DNA of 64,000 bases from Sipunculus nudus (Eukaryota; Annelida; Sipuncula; Golfingiida; Sipunculidae). Shown one piece after another: positions 12,556 to 22,659 of the stretch. The notes below the pieces were generated by a model. That model saw only the letters and a program-made list of their open reading frames with translations. It ran no database searches and had not been told where the DNA came from. The stretch is from assembly GCA_026874595.1 (NCBI GenBank), contig CM049310.1, positions 51,275,058-51,339,057 of the forward strand, read 5' to 3'. The translations under genes and the position numbers were made by a program. Positions within the stretch are counted from its first letter, which is position 1, and every line of letters starts with the position of its first letter.

Positions 12556-15500
12556 CTGCAGACCCTAGATGAGTTAATACGGAAAGTGATTTTGCATTAT
12601 TATATGAATATATTGACTTTAAGACGAGCTTTGAAGAAGAATCCTCTAAGCTTCAGCCTGTTACGTTCTGCCTTGTGCTGCCAATCACTGGATACACTAG
12701 CTACAGGATGTACCGCTTGACCCCCAGTGTGCAAACGCTACGGGGGAGTACGATGAGAATTCACCTAACGGATCGTTGTACAGTGCCGTTCGAATAAATT
12801 CTGGCACATATTCCTTGGGTAGCGTGAAGACCTCAAATACACCCTATAAAATTATCAAATACCGGTAATCATATTGCATTTGGACCAACATAACTGCCGA
12901 AAGAACAGTATGTCCTAATGCATGGGCATTCTGCAGAGGTCCCGGCGGAGAAGATTTTTGCTAGTATATTTTATGCAGATTAATGATTAATAAAGTTTAT
13001 AGTATTTACATACGTCAAGGAGGACCAACAGAATTCGCTTAGTTTTAAGGATTCTAATTCATATTTACAAGCTTTTATTGATTAGCGATCCGGCAAACAA
13101 AAGGCTAAAACACTTACTGTATTACCATATCCACATAATATGAAGGTCTTAATAAAATTGTTTAGATTACGTATGAACAGCTGGGTATTGACAATACCAC
13201 AGACCGTGTGTGTTTGTTTGTGTGTGTTTGCGGGTGTCCATTGTTATAAAAGATTTCTCACCTTCAATCCGGCAAGGCACAATTGTCTTGCGATCCATAT
13301 GGGTGCGCACTTGATTTCACCTGGAAGACGTGAAATAATAGTAATAATAATAATAATAATAATAATAGGGTCTCGTAATCAATTTGACTCTCAAGACTAA
13401 AGAAACCCCTGATCGATAACAATTCAATTTTGTGTCATTCTCCTTGACGGCTTACTTTTCTGTTTTTGCTGGAGTCACAAAAGATGGACTTTTTCCAATC
13501 TCTTTTATTTTCTAAAACGTCTTGTGTTAAGTATTTCATTCTATTTAATCGCACATTTCTTTTTTCATTCTGACGTTTGATAAATATCTGACTGGTATTG
13601 CGCAATTACTGATGACTGAAACTTACCAGATTTTTCAGGGATAATAAAACGACGTACCTGCAGGTTTTATATAGTTGAGAAGGCAATGATCTTTTGGGTA
13701 GGACCATACTTTTTTGGAGCTAGACATTGTTTTTTAGGGTTATAGTTAATCATAAACTATACCAGTCTGTTGCAAACAGTCCCGCTCTGAAGTTACTTGT
13801 ACACATCCAGCCAAAAAGTATAGTTAAAGGTACTGTATGACCTTTGAGCAGGTTTACCGATGGCCGTGATTATGAAATTTGCCTTAGGCATTATACTTGC
13901 TAATCAAGGCGCTAGGCCATATATAAGGGTAAACTAAAGAATAGCAGTCATTTAGACATAAACATGAATATCTGATAATACATTTAAGGTCGTGTTGATG
14001 ATAGAAACTTCAACTGCTGGTTCTGTTTGGTCTTCTTTTTCTCAACGAAATGAGTTCGCCGCTCGGATATGGCAAAATTCCAATGAATGTGGATTCGAAT
14101 TCATTAACACGCATAAACGTGAGACATAGCCCGTAATTGCTAAGGCGTTAATATATATGAATATGATGGACGTCAAAATGGTTTTTCGAATATTCAACTA
14201 AAAGTTTTGTTCTGTACTATGACTGAGTCGGGCTCTGACTGTAACATATGTAAGAAATGTTACTCGTGACCATGACAAGTGAAGGGCATGAGATCTATTG
14301 TTTTTCCTAGCCCTTCAAAAATATAAAACTAATACCCTCAATCAAATAGGCTTAATTTCCTTCATGCAACAAATAGTTGCCACAGACCTTTCCTTACGGC
14401 ATTAGACTTACGTCCAAACTCGTTGGGATTCCATCCTCTCCTTACACGTTTTTTAAGGAAAAACTGCTGCGCCTGACTGTCATCCATAAAGGCATTGGCA
14501 TCTCTTCCTGCAAAGTGTCGGTATACGATTATTTTTAAAGTCCATATCAGGGCATATTACTTTCCAAATCTAGTTGACGATGCATGTATTATGCTAAGAA
14601 TCCGGTAACATACACACACTGTGTGAATGTCATGATAATTTAACTGAAACAAATAGTAAACGCATATATAGGCAGTGTGGGCCATAAAATGATCCTCTAA
14701 TTTTCAACCCAACATACAAGCGGGCCAAATAATAAAGGCCCATCTCATCGTTGCACAAGTTAACATTTATACACGAATCAAGCAAAATATAGCAAAACAA
14801 GAAAAATAAGTACACAAGTAATACTAGATATAACCTGACACGAAGAATGACGGACATAAAAATATCGCGATAAATAGAAAGTAGATGGGTGGGTCACCGG
14901 GGGGACGGCTCTTCCTGAATAGCTACGGGTTGCTAGGTCTGCACGATTTCAGTTCTAAGCCTTAACATTAATATAGTTCTTTAATTTACATATAAAATTT
15001 CATATCATCAGAACTTCAGAAAGACTATGGATTTTCCCAGTTTCGGACTGTTTCATATGGGTTAGCAAGTTTTAATGTAGCAACGTGCCATTAAATGAGA
15101 TTTGTGATTTGTACTTACTTCGTCGGCAGGTAGGACAGTTACTCTCCTTCCTTTTGAGTGTGTTCACTGCTGAATCAAATTTGGATTTCGCAGCGTTCAC
15201 AGCGTTCTTCTTCGATTCAAGTGTCCGTATTGCATCGTCAAATTTTGTCTTCTCACTGTTTACTTTGCTTTTGGCGGATTCAAGTGAATAGATAGCTTGA
15301 TCAAATTGAGATTTAGCTCCGTTTACTTTTGTCTGGGCATCTGTGAGTTTATTCACTGCCGAGTCAAATGCTTTATTTGCTGACATCACCTTTGCCTGCG
15401 CATCACCTATTGCTGCATCAGCTGCTTTTCTATAATTATCAAGTGATTCCTTTACCTTAGTGTGGAGCTCCTGGAACAACTGCTGACGGAATTCTCCCGT

Positions 15501-18500
15501 GACTTGGAACTCTGCCTTCTTCAGATCTGCATATTGCGCCCGCATATCTAATGCGGCATCAAAGAGGCCAAGGAATTTGCCCTCCATTTTAAAGTGAGCA
15601 CCTTTTGTGTCAATGGTGAGATTGCCGTATCTAGACATGCCGAGGACCTGAAGGTCACCCTCAACCATGATAGCAGCTTGCTTGGCCTTCCAACGGAGAT
15701 CTACATATACACGTGGTCCAAGTCCACGTGAACCAGAAAGCTGAATCAATCCATTCCCGATGTTAAAGGGTGACACACGAACATCAACAAAAATACCGTT
15801 AGTATCTAGAGCAATATCAGCATCTAATCTGAAAAACAAAATTTCCAGCGTTCCCTTTAGGAACAGGCCTTGAGGGATTGAGACTCCATTCGGTAAAGTC
15901 CTCCGGACAAATGAGTAGGATGCGTTAACACCGTTAGGAAATCCCATATCTGAAATCTCTTTTGGTATAGAAACAGAAGCAGCAAATGCCTTTAACATAC
16001 CACTGATCGTCAGTGTGTTTATATTCCCTAAGAAGTAGTTGTTTATTGGGTTAACTCGGTCAATACCAAAGTACGCCTTAGCTTCTATAGGAGTAGCATC
16101 TGGGTTGTCTAATAAACCAATGCGCACGTTTGCACCCATTTCCAATGCTGTCACACCCAAAGGATCAGGAAGTACGGCAATGCTAAAATGCATATCGCCA
16201 ACACTAAGTATAGGGAAACCAAAAGGTTTTTCCCACATTCCCTGTGAATACATCGTCAACTGTATGCCACTCTGAGAGAAACCAAATGACCCAGTGAAAG
16301 TAAGAGGTGGATTGTTCAAGACAAGAGTCCCTTTAAGAGACACTGCGTTGCTTGAAGGACCAAGTTCAACTGCAAACCCAACATCCTCAATAGCAGCACC
16401 TGCGATCAGATTGATACGGCTAGGGATAGTGGCAGAGAGTTTGATGCTATTAGGCTGAAGTTTTCCCCCAAGGACAAATGTCGCATTTTCTCCTAAGATT
16501 CTTTTGCTTATTCTGCATAAATTGTCACAGGGATCGGGGAATGCAAAAACCCCTGCAAACTCAATACCTTTTGTTATTTTAATCTCTTTCAGGCCATCAG
16601 ATGTAAAATGCATGTGCTCCGCACTTTTTGGGACTGATCCTGATGACATGATTAAAGAGGGTTTAATGTTATCTAAGATGTGTATTCCTGGGATTTTGCC
16701 CAGGTCAACTTTTCCAGCCGTCAGTTTCTTGACAATATCAATGATACTCACTTCTCCCATGACAAGCCCAGCTGCAACAACATTTGTGCCACCGACGTTA
16801 CCTATTACAAGCTCAACTCTATTGGCTGTCCACCCACCTATTTGTGCTGAACCTGCCAGGTTAAGAACTTTATCAGTTCCCAAATAAATTTTCATGTATG
16901 GATTTCTAACTGAAAAAGTGGACATTCCAATACTTTTTATGACAGACTCAAGAGGCCCTGAAGGAAGAAATGAGAGAGCAAATTTTTCAATCAGTTTCCC
17001 GACCGGTATGTTAAATTTGGGACTTGCCTCGGCTATGAATGCCTCCTCACCTACTGGTTTAGATGTTGTCAAGGGGATGCTCATGTCGCCTATATTCCAA
17101 ACTGATGACATGTCAACTCCGAAATCGGTGCCTGCCCCTGATACCGTAACATGGAAGGTCATTTCGACAGATGACAGTACTATAGCATTAGGGATAATGG
17201 TTATTGGGCCTGGGGATCTTACCGGGATGGAAACAGATTTATTTTGGGCATTCAACAAAATGTCTACGATTTCCCAGTTAAAGATGGCATCTAGATCCAA
17301 GCCACTTGGAAGATTCATGTTTGCGAGATGTTGTTTAAATTTAGAGAATACATCATTCAGCTTCAAACCACCTCCTTGTTGGAGTTTGAAGGTTAAATGT
17401 TTAGGATTGACCAGGCGGATACTGACCGTATGTGTTTCTCCTGCAGCACTTGCGTCAAATTGGATAGTTGTCCCATTTACAATCTCTCCCATTCCATCAA
17501 GGGTAGCGTCAGGATAATCAAGGGCAGGCGCTAAAAGGTTCTTATTTGCATACCTGAAGCAAAATCCACTAAGAGACAAAGTGTCAAATAAAGGGACCAC
17601 TGAGATATCAACATCGGTGATTTCTTGAACCACTTCAGGCAACGACAGGGTTTTCGAGCTGACACCTGCTACATCAAAGTAGGTCACCCAACCTTGCGTC
17701 GTTTTCTTTTTGGTAAGTGTAATAAAAACCTGTGGATCACCGAGCTTTGTTGATGGGACAGTAAAACTAAAGCGGATTACCTTGGAGGTGTTTGAGAATT
17801 CGCCCACCATATTGACATTAGAAAGCTGGACATTGCCAATTTTTAGAGCCTGCAGGGCTGAGGAAAGTTGACTGCCACCTAAGAATGGGCTATTAGCAAG
17901 CTGTGCGATAGAGGCACTGCTGGCAACAAGGGCCCCATTTAAAACGAAAACCTTGGTTTGGTCGATTGATGCGGTGAATGAATATTTGTTTGGGCCAAAT
18001 GTTACTACACCTGAAGATATCAAGGTGAAGGACTTGTCGGCTCCGTTATATGTTATAACTAGAGTAGTGCCTGGGTCTACCTGGAGGGCTTCATCGACGA
18101 GAGCGTACTTGTTGTCATTCTGCATGGACATAGTTACCTCTTTAGCGCATACATCCAAGTCCACTCCAGTTATATGCGTGTTGCTTGGTATTACCTCTTT
18201 GGCCAATAGACTCAATGGACTGTCTGCTCCAAAGGCTTTTGCTACAGCCACTTGAGGTGTGAAGCATTTCGGAGGTTTTTGGGCGAAGTTGTAGTCGCAG
18301 TCATTCGTGGAGTTCACGACGACGGAACATTTGTCTGTTATTTTGTACTCGCCAAGCAGGAGTTCCTTAAGATCACTTGTTAAGGTCGAAAAAATATCTT
18401 CAGCCGTAGGGAGATTCAGAACTGAAAGATAAATTATAAATAATTTTACATAAGATTGTAGATATATCATCTTAAAATAGGGGTTGGATTTGGTATTAAT

Positions 18501-21500
18501 ATTTCGATTTTGCACTTATCAGATGCGGGGTGGGACCCTTTGCCGGATATTCGAGGATAAATCCAATGACAAGGAATTACTTTGTAGCTGCATTTTTAAC
18601 AAATGAATGAAGTAATAATATATAATAAAAAAAAGTGTTGACATAGACATTTCTTAATTTAACAATTTTGAAAGTACATAATAGAAATAAACGTTGGTAA
18701 TATTTGGGTATTGAATGTACATATAAAACAGTTGAAATAATCTCTGCATCGTGGTACATCAAGCATTTTCCCCGAAACTGAATTACTTTTTACACATTGT
18801 TTGATGTGTTATTATATTGTTACATATATTGATGTTACATCGATATTTCTCAGCAATAAAGTCTTCAGAAGATTCTATTTTCAAAATCAGGAGGTTGAAT
18901 AATATGCTCAAATCATTTGGATCTACATTTAAAAGTAATGTCCAATTGATGAAAATTTAAAAAATAAATTTCAGTCACCTGCAATTCAGATTTAAATTCC
19001 ATATACGAAATGCAGTAATAATTTTGAAATTTACACACCAATTAAAATTAAGGGTAACCTGAGCTTTAGAATTATAACCTAGACATCAGGAATTTCAAAT
19101 ATAGTTTTTATCTTTCTTAAATAAACCGATTTTGATACCAGTTGTTTCCAAGCCCAACCGTTATGAGAATATCAAAAGTTTTCAGAAGAGAATCTTATGA
19201 GTTACTAAGGAAAAACTGAAACAATGTTTAAACACTTGTTGGCTAGTTTTGACCTTAATATTAATTGTAAAAACATAAATATTTCAATATCGAAATAAAA
19301 TTTAGCCTAAATAATAGTAGAATGCAACATAAATAGGTATCAAGGATAATAAGAAGTGTCAAGATTTGCACTCACATTCCTTGACGGTGGCAGTATTTTG
19401 TCCACGGGTCAATCCGATGACCAGGAGGATCAACACTTGCGCCCATATCGGGAAACTTCAATAAATTGTGCATCAATAAATATTTTCCCATTTCTCTCTT
19501 CAAAAAATATAAGCGTTTGTCGTCTCCCTTAAGCAATTTAAGCTGCGAATATACCTTACATTTATTAATATATATCATCAAGGAAATATTCAGATTTCCA
19601 GACCGAACTGACTTATAATTTGTCTAAATCCCTCGTTCCACACAATATTGATTGTACTTTTACCAACTTTCTTCTTTTTGTTTAGTATATTTTAATATTG
19701 TAAGAGAAGACCTAAAAGTAATCGGTCTTTATGAGAATCTATGACAGTTGTATTTTATAAAACGTTGTATTAATGGGTTACAGAGATGGACCCCCCCCCC
19801 CCCAAGTAGTCTAAGTTAAAAATCTGTAATAATAATCTATATATACAGTATTGGCTTTATATTTACGGGGCTCAATTTTCGCGCTCAAGCAATTTTTTAT
19901 AGTTTCACGGGGTTTCATTTTCGCGTTTGGGGTATATACAGATACAGTTAATGTAGTTTAAAAACACCAAAATAGGTATGGATTCTTTATTATACAAAGT
20001 TACATGTCAATTTAATTAGGGCCCCCAGCCCTACCTTGATCATACCTTGTTCGGATTAAGTAACAGAAACATAGTTCCATGGAAATAACAAGGTTACGGA
20101 AGCGACCATATCCCTGAAGCGGTCGCACACGGAAATATGTTACACTTTCAATATGTTTGATATCTACTCTATACTTTTCTATATCAAAAGATATAGTTAA
20201 CAATTAAAAAATATAATTATGATGAAACATCGCCGATAAACGTTAAAACTCTTTTAATTCAATGCTAACATATACTTCCTTCTAGATTGACAAACATTTT
20301 TAGGGGGGGGGGGTGCGGGCCCCAGCGATACAGTGATTTGCATAATGTGTACCGTGAAATGGTTTCATATAACGACATTTTTCAACATACATATATTTGA
20401 AACAAGCATGAAACTGACTTATTGCAGTAAAATAAGGTTTCTACTTCAGGTTTATATATAAATCGGTTGAGTTCAGTGAAAGGCTGAAATCTAAAGCCGC
20501 TGCCGTGTCCAGAGACAGTCCTCGAGCCGATCATCGTGAAACTTTCGAGCAGGCTTGATGGACCATATGATCAAAGGATGAGTCCCACTTGGTAGTGTAT
20601 TTGAATTTCTACTCGACCAAAAAATAGTGTCACAGAAAAAAAGAAGTGGCTGAATGCTGTTATTCATTATTCATTTACATTCCATTTTTACATCTTTGGT
20701 AACCGAAGACTTTAAGATCAAGCTTAAACCGAAAAGCATTATTCAACAAGAAAAAAAGCTTGTTTTGTGGTGCACAACTGTAATTGTGCACACGATCTAC
20801 CCATATCCGTGCGACATTCATAAAGCTCTTTTTGTTAAGTTACTTGCACACTTATATGTAAGTCTTGAGGAAAAATATTATAAAAAAATTTAAATTTTAT
20901 AAGCATTATATAAGCGAAAATATAAGCATTTTTCGATATAAAAAAGGATGTTATGCATTTATAATCTGTGCACTTTGTCGTTCTGATATTACCGCTATTT
21001 TTTACTGAATTTTCCATTCCCTCCAAGAATTAAGATGCTCTCACACAGAAACGTTCATACTTTAGAAGCCGACAAATATTTGTATAGAATCCGTTAAATA
21101 CTCTAAGGACAAGTTTTGTTTTCCTATTAAATTTGCTGTAAAAGCTGCTGGTTTTGGCCAGATGCTCATCTCCTCTGAACACGGTTCCGTCTAACATTTC
21201 CTGTCTTTGCTAAGTCATTTTTACACCAAACAGTACATCTAATTTACATAACCAGAGCGATATATTATGTTTCATATCACTTTAGAGGTATTTAGAGGTG
21301 TTCCTTTAATATTGCCAATGAATATACTGTAGATATGCTGTATGTTTTCAAATGTGCTTCTTAATTTTTTGGGTTTTTTTCTTGTGAGACACTGTAACGC
21401 AGTATATCAATATGATGTATAAATTATATATATATAAATTAACTAATTAAAGAAATAACCTGACATTAAAAAAACTGACTTACCGGTTCATTGCTGTTGG

Positions 21501-21506
21501 CTTCAT
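9805..21506 (-). CDS. P1: large secreted multi-domain protein gene, tandem copy, C-terminal frameshift
   Basis: Exons, in gene order: 21506-21484, 19455-19376, 18421-15119, 14507-14398, 13657-13627, 13320-13262, (doubtful 12843-12697), 12555-12347, 11596-11363, 10851-10708 and 9899-9805. Introns are GT-AG, except the last, which reads GC-AG. Phases match at every junction if the doubtful exon is skipped. The product would have a split signal peptide, about 1,100 residues of beta-rich modules, a Cys/Arg-rich cassette and a helical tail. Exon 10 is 144 bp here but 143 bp in P2 and P3: an extra A at 10800-10803 shifts the frame and brings a stop at 10775-10773, removing about 60 C-terminal residues. 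Function is not recognised. The gene model is well supported by three-way comparison, the role is not. Confidence 0.8.
11761..11829. repeat. (AT)n microsatellite in intron 8 of P1
   Basis: About 69 bp of AT; counterparts are about 39 bp at 30932-30970 and about 51 bp at 50522-50572. The length difference reflects slippage since duplication. Confidence 0.9.
12697..12843 (-). pseudogene. P1 exon 7: optional or decayed exon ending in a stop
   Basis: After a TTTTATAG acceptor the frame from exon 6 runs for 48 codons (GVFEVFTLPKEYVPEF...) to a TAG. Base composition is less AT-rich than the flanking introns. Just before the stop, at a run of five G (minus strand, about 12721-12725), the neighbouring frame opens and encodes SSDWQHKAERNRLKLRGFFF. 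Removing one G would join the two. All copies share the five-G run. No good phase-0 donor leads to exon 8, whereas exon 6 joins exon 8 in phase. I read it as a decaying exon normally skipped, or as an alternative terminal exon. Confidence 0.45.
13262..14507 (-). CDS. P1 exons 4-6: UCMA-like, furin-site, Cys-containing cassette
   Basis: Exon 4 (14507-14398) encodes RDANAFMDDSQAQQFF, then LKKRVRRGWNPNEFG. Exon 5 (13657-13627) encodes VRRFIIPEKS. Exon 6 (13320-13262) encodes EIKCAPIWIARQLCLAGLK. The order and spacing of FM-acidic-Ser-x-Ala-x-x-Phe followed by basic residues resembles the propeptide/furin region of vertebrate UCMA (Gla-rich protein); KRVRR before Gly is a furin-type consensus. 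No Glu-rich Gla domain follows, so carboxylation is unproven. Exon 4 has two donors: GTAAGG at 14397 (phase 0, to exon 5) and a stronger GTAAGT at 14411 (phase 1, in frame with exon 6). Confidence 0.65.
15119..18421 (-). CDS. P1 exon 3: ~1,100-residue beta-rich module region plus helical repeats
   Basis: This single 3,303-bp exon lies between a TTTATCTTTCAG acceptor and a GTAAGT donor; incoming and outgoing phase are both 1. The encoded part begins LNLPTAEDIFSTL. An N-terminal segment contains several Cys residues and Asn-x-Ser/Thr sites. Long alternating hydrophobic/polar stretches rich in Gly, Ser, Thr and Val follow, typical of beta-sheet. Near the C-terminal side two blocks resemble each other: KGTLEILFFRLDADIALDTN and GDLQVLGMSRYGNLTIDTKG, about 65-70 residues apart. 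The end is helical, with a 21-residue repeat starting FDSAV/FDQAI/FDDAI/FDSAV, then ESNCPTCRR. I cannot assign a named domain. Confidence 0.85.
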
Positions 21507-21565
21507 CATTAGCAGATCAGTCATATCGGACCATTCTCTGCTGTGGTTAGCCGATTTACGTTGGC

Positions 21566-21573
21566 TTTATATA
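21566..21573 (-). promoter_or_regulatory. TATA box of P1
   Basis: TATATAAA on the minus strand, in the same context as in P0. Transcription would start near 21543, giving a 5' UTR of roughly 35-40 bp before the MKPT start. Confidence 0.7.
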
Positions 21574-22351
21574 CTCTACCGACACACGGGACCGCTATAA
21601 CTATATTGATGAGCCCTGTATTACTACGAGAAAGGACGGACCCACTTGAAAAAGTCCTCAAACGATGACAGCGGATGTTGCCATCCCAGTTGATATTATC
21701 TGCCAGGTCTTTGGAGTTATGAAGAATGACCTTTCAATTTTCACAGTGGGAACGATTATTAAAGATACAACGATATCATTACATATGTGCGGGGTCTGGT
21801 GTTACAGTTCTGAATCAAACGTACCTTTTGCCTGTCGTATGCGCACGAACAATTGTAACGTTGAAGTCACAGCTGCACCTATTTAACTTTTGTAGTACGT
21901 TGCATGTAATGCCAGGGTTTAATAGCATCCCTGATAAACGTACATCCATCAGTGCTAAAGTCAATGGAAAAGCTTTTCATATTAGTTCTTAGCAATTAAT
22001 GACTGTTATCAGAGAGTTCATCAGCCTGTTGAAGACATACGGGCCTGTGTCACGTGACCTACACAGCTTGTCCGGTTGGCGACAAGTGGGAACTCATAAC
22101 TGGCAAAACGTTGGGAAAGGAATACCTCGAACCTATGGTACCATGTCGCTGTTTTGCTTTAGGTTTTTAATTTCAATTTAAGCAAGTTTTAATTAAATAA
22201 TATATATCTCTTATTTTTTAGGTAATACATAGAAACATATTAATTATTTTGAACTTTTTTTTTAATATTTGTTTTGTTAGAGGTAACCGCCACTTTTTTT
22301 TAATGCTAGCTTAACTAAGTAAATGTACATCTGCAGATTTCCATTCCGGTT

Positions 22352-22655
22352 TCGGACTACGTGACAGGGCAGTATCACACGCTTCCTCTCATTCTATATC
22401 CTGGCGTTAACCAGGCCCGGTGACTACTGCACCTGCGGGCCCTGGGCTGGTAATAATACCACCAAGGACCCCCGAAAGGCGCACTCGTTTGTGAGTGAAA
22501 CACGGCCGTTGGGCACGACCTTCCCATTAAGCCTGCAGAGCGCTCACCCTGGGTGGGGGCCGACCCTAAAAAAAACCTCACCGCCTCAGCTGAGATTCGA
22601 ACTCACGATCTCACGGCTTTGAGTCCTGCGCTCTATCCCTGAGCCACAGAAGCCG
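22352..22655 (-). mobile_element. tRNA-derived SINE, unit 2
   Basis: Same element and position in the unit; the A box has one change (GGGATAG for GGGGTAG). Confidence 0.75.
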
Positions 22656-22659
22656 GTTA

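Larger units (their letters stand above)
1..19177. repeat. Tandem segmental duplication unit 1
   Basis: The sequence starting at 1 (gttttcagaagagaatctta) recurs at 19178. The unit holds the 5' end of P0, the intergenic spacer, and P1 from its 3' end to part of intron 2. Differences from unit 2 are scattered single bases and small indels, mainly in microsatellites. Confidence 0.95.

Noticed and set aside
12325-12720. 131-codon plus-strand open frame
   Set aside because: It overlaps exons 7-8 in antisense; the minus-strand reading has consistent splice sites and repeats.
16894-17517. Long open frames on the plus strand opposite exon 3 (also 36032-36655 and 55640-56245)
   Set aside because: They are antisense shadows of the exon 3 coding sequence with no splice sites, motifs or promoter of their own.
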